Source: Rotaria sordida (lineage: Eukaryota > Rotifera > Eurotatoria > Philodinida > Philodinidae). Taken from it: a stretch of DNA of 64,000 nt. A model generated the notes under the pieces. The model made no database searches and had not been told where the DNA came from. It was given only the letters and a program-made list of their open reading frames with translations. Shown piece by piece: positions 1-11,200 of the stretch. The stretch's first letter is position 1. Each line of letters opens with the position of its first letter. Made by a program: the position numbers and the translations under genes. The DNA is taken from assembly GCA_905250125.1 (NCBI GenBank), contig CAJNOL010000558.1, positions 1 through 64,000 on the forward strand. Reading direction: 5' to 3'.

Positions 1-232
1 TACTATAAATCTACAAGCATATTTATTTTATTATTATGATAATATGTTTGCGTACATTTATCGTATTCGGCTCAAAAGACAAATTGGTCAAGCATAACTT
101 ATTTTGTTCCTCTTTCTTTCTCTTTCGTTTCTTCTAAATGACCTTGATCAAAATATGTATAAATAATATAATAATTGGACAAAAAAAAAAATCTACATAT
201 TTTTTTTCTATTATACATTTCAACGGTAAAAT

Positions 233-1652
233 ATGAAGAAAACATTTGATAGTAATTGGAATAAATCAGAACAACATTTAACAGTAAGTATTTTTAAATA
301 TGACTTTGATGAAATTAAAGAAAATTTTTGTTTTTCGTTAAATTAAATTAATATTTTCAAGATTAATTTTTTTCTAGCAGAAATTTAGTGATCCTTTATT
401 TGGTCATTCAATTGAATTTGATTATAAACGTGATATAAAATGTCTATCGAAAGTATTACAAAATTATAATATAAATCATACATTAGATTTAGATTTTATT
501 CTTCGTTTTTTATCATCATATAAATATGAAAAACGTATGATACTTGTTCATGGTCTTGAATATGAATATGATTATAAAATTATTAAAATGATATGTGAAC
601 AACCTGAATCTTCTATACGTTTATGTACATTAGCTATGGTAATTGATCCTATTGAATTATATGTACGTGATTTTTATGATTTACTTATATCAAAACAAAC
701 TGATGAAAATAATTGTGATATATTAAGAAAATTATTAGAAATTTTATTAGCATTAAATAATTATGATATACAAAAATTTAAAGAAATATATGAAAATTTA
801 TTTAAAAATTCTCTTGAAAATGATATTGAACTTATTCATGATAAAAAAAGTATTATGTCAAAATTACTTATTCAATTACTTGAAGGAAAACGTTGTGAAG
901 TAAATGCACATTCAATATCAGTTGCAAAAACAATTGCTGGACAATTATATGAAGTTCGTCAAGGTACATCTGATATTGATTCTGATACATATACACAATT
1001 ATTTACACGTGATTCATTTTCACAATTAGCAGCTATATTTGATATATATGAAGATAAATATGGACAATCAATACAAGAAGCAATAGAACATCAATTTAAA
1101 AATGAAATTGAAATTAAATGTTTTCAAGATATGGTTGAATATATACGATTACCAAATAATTATTATTCTAAAATACTTCGACAAGCATTAGATGAAATTC
1201 CAATTGATTATAAAACATTAATAAGAATTATTATTGGTCATCAAAGTAAAGATTTAGATGAAATTAAATTAGAATATTCAAAAATTTATGATGAAACACT
1301 TGATAAAACAATAGAAGATTGTATTGATATTCCAGGAATAAAACATGCATTTATTATGATAATTACAAGTGGAAAAAAATTATTATCGTCTCATTGTGAA
1401 CGTGCTATTTTTGGTCGTAGAAATCATAGTAGTCCAACTAATTCAAGACTAAGTCCAACTAATTCAAGATTAAGTCCAACTAATTCAAGATTAAGTCCGA
1501 CGAATTCAAGATTAAGTCCAACGAATTCAAGATTAAGTCCAACTAATTCAAGACTAAGTCCAATAATAATGGGTGGTATGGAAATAAAACATCGTTCACA
1601 AGAAGCCATTGATAAACTTGCTCATATATTAAAAATAAAACGTCCACATTAA
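233..1652 (+). CDS. Divergent annexin with a heptapeptide-repeat tail
   Basis: Two exons are seen: 233..283 and 378..1652, joined in phase 0 across a 94-bp intron (GTAAGT...TTCTAG), giving about 441 residues. The middle of the protein has the annexin four-repeat pattern, with helices such as LLEILLALNNYDIQKFKEIY and, near the end, TLIRIIIGHQSKDLDEIK, which matches the annexin fourth-repeat LIRI...R..DL..I signature. Annexins bind acidic phospholipids through calcium sites of GxGT type. Here the fourth-repeat loop reads DEIPIDYKT instead of a G-GTD loop, and only the third repeat keeps a GT pair, so calcium binding is probably weakened (inference). The last 75 residues include six copies of SPTNSRL encoded by a 21-bp tandem repeat, then a short basic tail. 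The start is the first ATG in frame upstream of the splice. An AATAAA lies at 1779. Confidence 0.8.
1431..1562 (+). repeat. 21-bp coding minisatellite in the annexin tail
   Basis: Six in-frame copies of a 21-bp unit start at 1431, 1452, 1473, 1494, 1515 and 1536, followed by a partial unit. Each encodes SPTNSRL. Copies differ only at synonymous third positions (act/acg, cta/tta, cca/ccg), so the peptide is identical in all copies although the DNA has diverged slightly. The open antisense frame here is a by-product of the repeat. Confidence 0.95.
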
Positions 1653-1778
1653 TCAGATTATTATATTTCACTTTTTCCTCTTCCATAATTAAAAAGAAAA
1701 AAACAACTCATTTGTTGATAAATCAATGCTCACATTTATGAATATAAGATTCTTCAATTCGATATATAAATTAGTTAG

Positions 1779-1784
1779 AATAAA
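1779..1784 (+). promoter_or_regulatory. Polyadenylation signal AATAAA of the annexin gene
   Basis: AATAAA lies 127 bp after the annexin stop codon and before the convergent TMED2 gene, whose stop is at 1899-1901. Confidence 0.5.
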
Positions 1785-1898
1785 GCAGTGAAATATATTT
1801 TTTTTATTTATGAATAACAAAAAAAAAAGAAAAGAAAAAAAGGTACACTCCGATATTTCTTATTGAAAAAAAAATTTTTGTTTGTTGTTTTTTTTTTT

Positions 1899-3064
1899 TT
1901 ATACAACTCTACGAACTTCAAAGAATCGTTTCAAATAATATACTTGACCAAGTGCCATAGCTAATAAAATAAAAGCTTCAAAACATGACCACATAACAAC
2001 ACGTGAATTCGTATTTTCATTAACTAGAAAAAAATATATATATATATATAATTTTATCAACTAAACAAAAAAAAGGATGACTTACTAGAACGATGAATAC
2101 GTTCTCTTACTTCCATAAATTCTTGTTCATGTTTAATATTACTTAATGATGCAGATAATTCAGCAACGAGTTCTTCAAGTTTATTATGATGAACTAAATA
2201 TATAAGATCAATAATTATCTTACGAAGAAGAAATCATCCAAAGTGATTTACTACTTTTCAGTTTATATCAAGCGGATTTCCGAATTAGAATAACTTCGAA
2301 GGGATTCAAATCTATCAATATTTTCTATAGAGTTACTATAGTTTTGTTGGATGTTTATTAGAGTTCTGCGGGACATTCAACATTATACCATAGGACTCTA
2401 ATGTTTATAAATAGGATTTTTTGTATTTTGTCTATAAGTAAATCTCATTATTCTAAAAGTTCTCGATTATTCTGATCGTTTCTGAATATTGAATATCTCA
2501 AGATGCTAGAAGTCGTTTTTACATGATTAAAAAAATATGAGATAACAAATCGTAAATCCTTTTAAATAGTTTTCTTGTTAGTATAAGAAAAAAACAAAAA
2601 ATTATTTATTTACGTGTAACATTTTCTGCTGTTTTATCAGATGCCATATCAAGTTTAGGTGAATCTCCAGCATCAATTTCAAACATAATCATTTTTGGTG
2701 TCATTGTTGACATTCTATTACTAAAACATAATGTATAAGTACCATCCATATGAGCAGAAAATGTTGTTTTTCCACTTGATTCACGATCACCACGATAAAT
2801 TTCTTTATGATCAGGACCAGTTATCTATATGATAAGAAGATAAATTTAATAATTCATAATAAAGAAATTTAATTTTACTTTAACATCTATATCGAGAAAA
2901 CCACCTTCGATTACTTCATATGTAAGTAATAATTTCGTTCCGGATGTTAATTTTTCAAAAAAACATTCTTCTGAATGAGCATCAACTAATACATAATAAC
3001 TAAATACGCTTTTTATTGATAGCAGTACAATAAATGAACAAGTTAGCAATGATGTCCAAGTCAT
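1899..3064 (-). CDS. TMED2: TMED2 (p24 beta) COPI/COPII cargo receptor
   Basis: Four exons on the minus strand: 2879..3064, 2614..2824, 2086..2193 and 1899..2023. All introns are GT-AG and the frame is continuous, giving 209 residues (family about 200). The protein has a signal peptide ([20 protein letters not shown]...), a GOLD domain with the conserved [25 protein letters not shown] and HMDGTY..CFSNRMS blocks, and a coiled coil containing [15 protein letters not shown]. It ends with one membrane helix and the cytosolic tail [13 protein letters not shown]. That tail carries the FF motif for COPII and is the TMED2 hallmark. p24 proteins cycle between ER and Golgi and select GPI-anchored cargo (family knowledge). 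An in-frame ATG at 3112 would put 16 residues before the signal peptide, so the ATG at 3064 is preferred. Confidence 0.95.
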
Positions 3065-6016
3065 TTTAAATAAAAATAATTGACAAATATTTTCATTAGA
3101 ATGTATAATCATGATTGGGCCACATTGTCAATTTCGATTGACCAATCATAAATTATATGTTCACATAAAACATAATATCAAATTATGCGAAAATCTAACT
3201 TAAATTTTAATAAAATTCAAAAAAAACAATGCTCTTCAGATAAAAATCTTAGCTGATATATTTTTTTGCTTCACTATCATTCGTTTGTTAAATTAACTAA
3301 TCCATTCAAAATAGTCTTGCTGTAAGCGTATTCGTGCGTGTGCGAACCAATGACTTGGACTTTTTTTTTATTTTGATCGTTGGATATTTTTTTGTTGTCT
3401 GTCTATTTTTATTTGTTATATCGGCTATTTGATGCATAAGATTTATTTATATTTCTACTTTTCCAACAAAATACTTTGACATATGTAATAGTATTCGCTT
3501 TCGAAAATATAATATTCATGAGAGAGTTACAGTATTTATTTCCATTACTGTTTTTTTCATATAGTTCGTACGCTTTTATATCAATCATGATTATGAAATT
3601 TGATGCTTTTTCAGATATCGAAAAATTGAGATTGATTTAAAATTGAAAACAAAAAATGAAGCAATGACAAATGTGATAAAAGATTTTTTTGTGACAACAT
3701 GGAAATGAAATTAACATTCACCTAGAAAACAAAAATATAATATAAATATGAAATTTTTTAAAGATCTGCAAATGATGTCTTTAACTAAAATTGATAAATA
3801 TCGTATTATGTAAATTGCCTATGTCATTTAATATATCAAGACATACTTGATTTCGAAAAACACTATTGTATGTTGCGGTTTGTATAATGACGCACGATTG
3901 TTTTGTCTATTCAATTTTCTTGATATCATTTATGTTGATTACACTACTAGCATCAAAAATAGAAAAATCTTTCTAATCATTTCTGACACATTTAGTCAGA
4001 CTATTATGCTCATTGCTTTTCTCTCGAACTAAGATAAGTCGTGAGAAATAGACAATACAATTACTAAAAATTACGGTTATATTTACTGATTTTTTGGTCC
4101 ATCGGGTAAGCGTAAAAGCAAGTATTCAAACAATGTCATCAACATTTTATCACAATGGGTGTAATCATAACGGATGATAAAGTAACAAATCAAAACTTGG
4201 TCGAATTGAATTCATTTTTTCATATGAATATAAGTCGTTCAGACGGTAACGTTCAAGACTGAGTAGCTATGTTGTTCGATGCGTATCTACAGGCTACTGT
4301 GTGGAAACCTTAGTACCACCAGCCACGAAATGACCTTGAACAAATTACTAACAGCTATTTGTCTCGAATTACCCATTCGATAGAATGCTGACTATGTTGT
4401 GACATACATCTACTCTTGTAATTAGTTAGTGCGTATGGGGAGCGCAAGCCATTGAGCACAAGAACTCTTTATTACACCAGCTTTCTATTCAGAGCTATAG
4501 CTAGTCATAGTTGTTGAGAAGATATCAGACTATTGAATCTACTGCTAGACAACACCTTGTAGAGCAAAGTAGCTGAAAGGCAGAGGTATTCTTCCTTCTT
4601 TTTTTCTTGTATATCATGGAAGTTGATTCATCATTCAATAGACTTTCATTACAATATTGAATAGTTTCATTATGAAAAATATCGTAGTTATCATTCAATT
4701 ATCTCATTTATTCTATATCATGATCAAGACTTTTCTCGGATAAACTTTAATGAAATGAAGAAAATAAAAGATAGATTATTATCGTTTAAGAAATTTTTAA
4801 CGTTTTGGTCGAAGATGTATTTGTGTAACTAATTTGCAAGTGTAATAGTTGATAATGAAGCGTGAAATAAAAAACAATATTGAAAAAAAAAACGCGATGT
4901 TTTGCACTCTTTCGCACTTTCCTCAAAACAAAATTCTGGAGAGAAAAATCGAAGCTTTCTTTCTGACACTCCGATCGATTGAGCTGAAACTTTTTTATGA
5001 CAACTTCGATCAAATCAAGGTTTAGCACTTTTTAAAAAAATATTATATCAATGAACTTTGGCAGATTTTAACAAACTTCCATCAATTGAAAAATATCCAA
5101 AACTGAAGCTTTTCTTTTCAGGTTGCTCAGTTTTCAAAGAAAAAAATAACTACATCTCAATTCAATCCCAATTGTCACGAGAAAAAATCTCAGGAAAAAT
5201 CGATGAATTTTGGAGTAATTGTGAAGGGAGAGGAAAAAAGTTCAGATTATATTTTGCTCTTGCGCCTCCTATATCTCATAGAAGGAAACATCCGAGAATT
5301 TATAGCCGAGAACAACTTTTCGTCTAGCCATTCTTGATAAATCTGGAAAAAGGACGAGAGGCATACCTTTAAAAGGTTATCTGTAGCTTTCCAGGAGCTA
5401 TCTCAGACTGATGGGTGTAATCCTTAGATGATACTGGCAACTTTTCAAGAGCTCTCTGAAGATAACATTTATCCAGTGTCGATTTGATTACGTATTATGC
5501 AATAGTGAGAAACATAGAATATCGTTTGCATCACTGTCTATAGAAGACGGTTTTTCTTTTTTTTTCTTTCTGACGCTTCGCTCACGACAAAAACACTCCT
5601 ACCTAACAACAAATTTTTTTTTTTTGCATTCTTCTCCGAGTGTGTCTTTTACGGCATTTATGTAGTATATTATTCTTCTTTTTTTTTATCGTTCTTTCGT
5701 CATTTTTTCTTTATTATCTACAATAATCACATGTTTAATGATTAAAATGTTTTTCAAACTTTTGCAATTTGCCATTAAATAGATGAATATATGAATGAGA
5801 ACCTCGTAGTAATATTTATCTTTTTAAAATTTGCTTTTGATGTATAAGTAATCGAATGAATAATAATGACGAGACAGTGACGAAATCACATTACAATCGT
5901 ATGTCACCTGTAATTTTCCTACTGTGTTCGAATGATGTGCTTTTTTTTAAAGCTTTATTTGAATTCGTTCGAATTCTTCGGTGTTTGTTTTTTTGCTTTT
6001 AGAAATCATTGACATA
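3065..6016. other. Intergenic region with one copy of a dispersed repeat
   Basis: No supported gene was found. Open frames at 3847, 4786 and 5058 have no recognisable protein features. Positions 3371-3550 resemble 11797-11956 (see repeat entries). The remainder is AT-rich with homopolymer runs and includes the upstream regions of TMED2 (-) and the first TIR gene (+). Confidence 0.6.
3371..3550 (+). repeat. Dispersed repeat, copy 1
   Basis: About 165-180 bp resembling 11797-11956 in the same orientation. Shared blocks include ATATTTCTACTTTT, TTTGACATATGTA and TAGTATTCGCTTTC, and both copies end in CATTACTG. Divergence is substantial, with several small indels. No coding capacity is seen. Confidence 0.65.
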
Positions 6017-6822
6017 ATGGACTCGCAGGATAATAATGACACTAGTAATGAAGTACTTGACAACGCTTTACTTTTGCAGGAATCGACCACTGTAGCTGAA
6101 TTTGAAAGTAAGACCATCAATATTAGTTCCTTTTAATTGACATTATCCTCGATATTCTTTTTAAGATAACGGTATCGTTGGAGTTTTGACCGTTGGCAAT
6201 GAATCAGTACAATTCTCTTCCACAAGTGGTAATTTATTTCTCTCAAATAGTTTGTCATTTTCAGAATACTCAACAACTCTATAAAATTTTAGGACCGGCT
6301 GTTTCTCCACCAACCACTACTACCACTGCAGCATCATCATCTCGAACTTCCGTTGTTCTACAAAATTCTATGAAAATCGCTTTCTCCTATCGTCAAGAAA
6401 CAAATGATCGAGTTAAAGTAATCAGTGAATTGGTTCATAATCAAATTGCTACTCCCGACTCTCCTCAACCAGTATTCTATGCACCTAACTTTCAAGCTGC
6501 TTTGGCTCTTATTGATGGAGGAAAAGTTTTGCGACGTATCTATGAAGGAGCGTCATTAGTCGTCGTTTTTCTATCACCAACATATCATAACTCTCGCTTT
6601 TGCTATCAAGAATGGCGAGCAATAAAAAATCGTTTCATGATTGGTGGTGATGATCACGAATATGAAAGACTTCTTCTTATCAAATTGGGTGATTTTGATG
6701 CGACTAAACTTGGCCTTTACGATGATGATTTCTATATTGATGCAACAAAACTCAACGACGAGGAAGTAGCTGGAATCATTATGGAACGATGGCATTTAGT
6801 GAAGAAAATCTTTCAAACATAA
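6017..6822 (+). CDS. TIR-domain protein 1 (bacterial-type TIR, Glu retained)
   Basis: Three exons, 6017..6107, 6166..6228 and 6293..6822, are in continuous frame and give 227 residues. The N-terminal 75 residues are acidic and then Ser/Thr-rich. The C-terminal 150 residues form a TIR fold of the type common in bacterial effectors: a first strand MKIAFSYRQE, a central strand LVVVFLSPTYHN, then FCYQEWRAI, and LLLIKLGDFD and FYIDATKLNDEEVAGIIMERW near the end. TIR domains of this class cleave NAD+ or make cyclic ADP-ribose products (family knowledge). The glutamate of the C-x-x-E-W motif, aligned with the catalytic residue, is Glu158 (codon 6610-6612). Activity is inferred, not shown. No membrane segment or partner domain is fused. 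It lies 1.0 kb upstream of a paralogue on the same strand. Confidence 0.75.
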
Positions 6823-7839
6823 TTCTAAAAGAAATACTTACGCTATCACAAAATCAACTAATCAAGTATTTCTTTTTTTACTTTTGTTCGGCTTCAAAGA
6901 CATTCTTCAAAAAAAAAAAGCGCAGAATTTTGTTATTGTTCACTCATTTTCTAAATAGAGATTGCGTAAAAATGGCTACTCCACGTAAGGAGAATAACCG
7001 GCGCCGATCTCCATGTTTTCTGCATGCGCGCTATTCCTTTTTCATTATTTTTACACATACGAAATTTTTCTACAATGTATTACTTTAGCCTCGACTTCGA
7101 ATTGGGTGTGAATGTGTATATAATTGCTTGTGCCGAAAGTTAAAAGACTCGAAAACACGCGCCACTTGCGATCAATATAATGAATGCCTTCAAGCACAAT
7201 TATTCAGATATGCCTCATTCTCTGTTTCTTATTTTAAATCTACATTACGTCATCTCAGTTTACTAAATAAACTCATCTATATCATACTGTTGATTAAAAT
7301 TGCGTCTGGTCATATCTATATAGTATGAAGCATCGTTATTTCCTTGCTTGTTATTCAGTCTCGTCAAACATTGTTTTTTTTTTGTTTACTTGTAACACAG
7401 GTGAATCCGTCTCGAAAACGAAGAAAACATAGGAGACGTAGAAAAGCGTTGTGTCAAGTTCTATTTTTAGAATACTTGAAATTTGTATTTGGATGATGGT
7501 AGGATAGTGCATAGTTGAATCATCATCAGATTCAGAGAAAAATCCAAACATGTCATTCTTGTTTTGCGTCAGAACCATAAGGTAACATCCAACAAGCAAA
7601 AAATTCCGCGAAACATTATTTATTCTTCACCTATACTAGTCATTTCTTCTTCTATACAAGCATAATGTGACCGTCTTGTTTTTCTCGTTCTTCTACTCTT
7701 GTTCTCTCCGTCTCGTTACCAATCATAATTGTTTTTTTGTTTTTATTAAATACGAGCATGCGAAATTTACTTGAGGAAGAGCATGAATAATGAGATATTA
7801 TTCATTTCAGATTGTTTAATATTTTTCAACGTGTCAGAC
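6823..7839. other. Spacer between the two TIR genes
   Basis: About 1 kb with no supported gene. Short open frames on both strands lack domain features or splice-consistent structure. It presumably holds the 3' end of TIR gene 1 and the promoter of TIR gene 2. Confidence 0.55.
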
Positions 7840-8987
7840 ATGGATGAACAAAATGAACCTTTTCTACAATCAAATATTAGTACACGTCCAAATCGATCTA
7901 TTTCTTTCGTAGAACGTTTGCGACGATTTCTACAACAGCTACTAATCTTCATTGTACATTATCTATTTCAAGTAAGATCTAATAATAAAATATTTTGTAC
8001 AATAAAATTTTATTGTTAAAATTTAGATTTATGAATTTTTAAGTAAAAATAATTCTCGTGATACTTCATCATCGTATCGAACATCTATTATCGAAACATC
8101 TACAATAGCATATAGTACGATACCGATAGATATTATTGATGGTAAATAATTTTTGAATAATAAATTCTGAGCTTGTACAAAGTTAATTTCATCTTATAGA
8201 AACCGAAGAAACAACTGGTCAGGAGATTGGTGAAATTAGTGTTGAAGCATTTGAAAATTATCTTCAATCAGATGAAATAATAAATCAGTCAACTTTGAAA
8301 CGTAAATATACAAAAATCTGTTGCAATAATATCAATTATTATCTTTGTTGTTAAGGTGCTGGTATTGCTGGAATTCTTACTCTCGAAGATGAATCAGTCT
8401 TATCTCTTTCATCAACCAATCGTAATTTTTTCTTATAATATAGAACAATAACTAATTTATTTATTTTAGAATTGGCTTCTCCTTCACCAGAGCCAGTTTT
8501 TTCAACATCGTACTCATCTAGTTTTTCACAAAATCCTGTGAATGTTGCTCTATCGTACCATGATGAAATAACTACTCGAGTACAAATTATCAGTGAACTT
8601 CTTCAGCAACGTATTACAACATCGAATATTTCGAATCTGATCTTCGATGTTCCGACCGTCCACGCAAATATGAGTGTACTCGATCGTCGAAAAACTTCAA
8701 AAGATGTTTACAAACGAGCTGCTCTAGTAGTAGTCTTTCTTTCACCTACCTATCATAATTGTAACTTGTGCTATAACGATTGGCGAGCGATCACAAATCG
8801 ATTTATGGTCGGTTGCAAAGATCAACAATGTGAAAAACTTCTTCTCGTGAAATTAGGCGAATATAATGCAGATTCACTTGGCCTTTTCGCTGATGATTAC
8901 CATCTAGACGCTATGGACAGAAGTGATGAAGACGTGGCTAATATTATCGTTGATCGATGGCGCATGATCGAGAACTTGTTAATATAG
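7840..8987 (+). CDS. TIR-domain protein 2 (paralogue with Glu-to-Asp change)
   Basis: Five exons, 7840..7971, 8027..8141, 8200..8301, 8356..8421 and 8470..8987, are in continuous frame and give 310 residues. The TIR domain fills the C-terminal half: VNVALSYHDE, ALVVVFLSPTYHN, LCYNDWRAI, LLLVKLGEYN and YHLDAMDRSDEDVANIIVDRW align block by block with the upstream gene. The motif that carries the catalytic glutamate has aspartate here (Asp242, codon 8778-8780). The N-terminal extension has a basic then hydrophobic stretch (RLRRFLQQLLIFIVHYLF) that may be an amphipathic or membrane-associating helix. The 66-nt fourth exon (GIAGILTLEDES) matches the 63-nt second exon of gene 1 (GIVGVLTVGNES) with the same intron phases, which shows tandem duplication. 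The product may be a weakened enzyme, a regulator or a scaffold (inference). Confidence 0.75.
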
Positions 8988-10225
8988 TGACAGACAAAAC
9001 GAAATTCGTCTCCTTCTGTGAGCTCGCATCCACTTTCACCTATTATGAACTCAACATTTCCAAAAATCGATCATTCGATAGTCTAAAAAGAGGACATTAA
9101 CAAAACCAGATAATGATCCTTCGACATTGACTTCAAGAAGAATCAATAGACAGAACGTGAAGAGAAAATCTTAAACAGTGAACTTATTATACGGACATGA
9201 AAACCTGCGAGTATCGTACTTCGCATTCATATACATGAACATAATCTATACAGAATGTTGGCACAAAGTTGAGAATGTATCTTGTGTTGATGAGTGAGTG
9301 TGAATGTTGCTCGCTTCTTTGCCTGCACATGCTCTCACACTCACGCTCATCCTCGTTTTTATTTAATTGTATTTGAAACAAATAATAGCAATAATGAAAG
9401 CCCTGTTTTTGAATTTGTAAATTCCATTTCGTTGTCCAATGTCTTAATATTTCTATTTACATTTGTTGAAAACAAATGAAATAAATAGCATTTTTTGCAT
9501 CGAAATTCGGATTGAAATGATTCACTCCGTGATTGAATCGAACATGTCCAACACTTCATATCGTCCGATCGTTAAAATTTGAAAACTCGTGGTGCAGTTC
9601 GTTGATCTGCTTGATTGTATATCACTGTAAATTCATCTACAGTTCATGTTTGACCACAAACACGACGATAGCGACTAGATTTTGATAGCCATTGAAATCT
9701 CGTCTCTCTAGAAACCTAAACAGATAGCTTCGACATGAACGTCTGTTGAATGAAGAATCTTTGAAAATTATTCTTGAAGGAACAATGAGTAATGCGTGGA
9801 CGAGTGTGAGTGTGGGACTGGCAGGTTGAATAAGAGAGTGGACGTGCGTGTGGGTCATCACCTCGTCCACAACAACACTCGACCCCTACGCATAACCTTC
9901 AAGATAATAGCTGAATTTTATAAGACATAACTCAGTTATATGAGTATCAGGTTGCTTCCTCATCTGTTACAATCACTCTTACCCTTCTCAAATTGTCTTT
10001 CTTATTTTGTTTTCTCTTTTTATCCGTCTTGTCCTTTTCCTTTTGCCTTAGTTTCACTTTTTTTTCATAGATCGTTCCTTCTGACAATTCATCTTGATTG
10101 CGTAGAAGTTGCTTCATTTTCAATCGCTATCTTTTTATTTACTACTAAAGTGAAAACGAACGGGTCCGATCGAACGAGCATTTGTCAATCATGCCATTTA
10201 GCTTAACTATGTGATTATCATTACA
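8988..10225. other. Intergenic region, somewhat GC-richer, no gene seen
   Basis: No coding region is supported. Short GT- and CA-rich stretches occur at about 9300-9355 and 9785-9880. The open frame from 9940 is a low-complexity Leu/Phe/Ser run and was not accepted. Confidence 0.5.
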
Positions 10226-11200
10226 ATGGGCAATAGGTGTATACAACGGAGCGACCAGCGTTCCATGTCGCTGAATCTCATGTTGCATCATTCTATTTCT
10301 TCTAATCGTTCGCTTTTTCTACGGCCACAACGCTTTTGCTTTGCTGAGCTCAAATGGAATGCCCTGATGTTTTCGGAGGAATATTGGGAACGTATCGAAT
10401 TGATGTCAGTGCCCATAAGGACTGATTATACTGTGATCCCTGTAGAAACCCCATGCATCGCACAGACAGGAGAATCAATCACCTTGTACGGAGTAGATAC
10501 AAGGCAAAGCACCCACAAATATCCGTCTCATGTGAGTACTAAAGATTTTCTTTCGATCGTCGATAAAGTGGCAAATGAAATTGTCTCGGTTGGCAAAGAA
10601 AGAAAATGCTAGAATGAAGCACAAACAATGAGTACTAGTCTACTTCGAATGAAAAAGTATGGTGAACAAACGGTACTCGAACATTGTGTTAGACTTTACA
10701 CGCAAACATCATTTTTATTTCGAGCATTCCACCGACACTTAGATGACTACTACGCTTCGAATACTGTAAATCTATACCATTACAAGAAATTGCTTAGTTT
10801 ATACGTCGAAGGTTATGGTAAATCGTACACAGGAACCGATTATAGAGGGACTATATTGAATGATGATAAACTTAAATTATATGCGACAAGAGATTACGAC
10901 GCTACGTAGTGCTCAGATGCCTACTTAGCAACAAGCAAATGCCGACAGGTGGCTGAAATCTTCGGAAATACTTTAATGATAATTGATATAGAGGAAGTGT
11001 CGGACAGCAATGAAAAAGCGATCGATATATCTGAGTTATCGATCATTCTAGATGAAGAAGAAGTAATACTTACACCAGGATACATACTTTTCAAAGTCAA
11101 ACAGTCTGAATTCGATTCAAACATCAATAAACATATCGTATACTTAACCTCAACACTTTCCTCTGTCTATATGTCTATTCTCAAAGATATGAATGTGTAG
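10226..11200 (+). pseudogene. ADP-ribosyltransferase-like gene, interrupted by TAG codons
   Basis: One frame runs through this region with only two stops, TAG at 10610-10612 and TAG at 10907-10909. The part before the catalytic region (LYTQTSFLFRAFHRHL) resembles the segment preceding the catalytic core in bdelloid NAD:arginine ADP-ribosyltransferases. It is followed by DYRGT (first-strand Arg), a YLATSK segment (Ser) and LDEEEVILTPGYILFKV (the ExE site), which together give the R-S-E pattern of the family. The first stop could be removed by an 81-nt intron, 10532..10612, with a strong GTGAGT donor. The second falls just before the Ser strand, where a tryptophan is common, and no plausible intron spares the Arg motif while removing it. 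The N-terminus MGNRC would fit myristoylation plus palmitoylation (inference). Likely a recent pseudogene or a null allele; the assignment rests on pattern resemblance only. Confidence 0.55.

Noticed and set aside
1424..1609. Open antisense frame with LELVGLN repeats
   Set aside because: It is the reverse complement of the annexin minisatellite; the repeat lacks stops in both directions.
9940..10206. 88-codon frame upstream of the ART relic
   Set aside because: Low-complexity Leu/Phe/Ser sequence in a different frame from the ART relic, with no signal for joining them.
10610..10909. TAG recoding or readthrough in the ART-like gene
   Set aside because: All other genes here use TAG normally or lack it in frame, and a splice or a point mutation explains each stop more simply.
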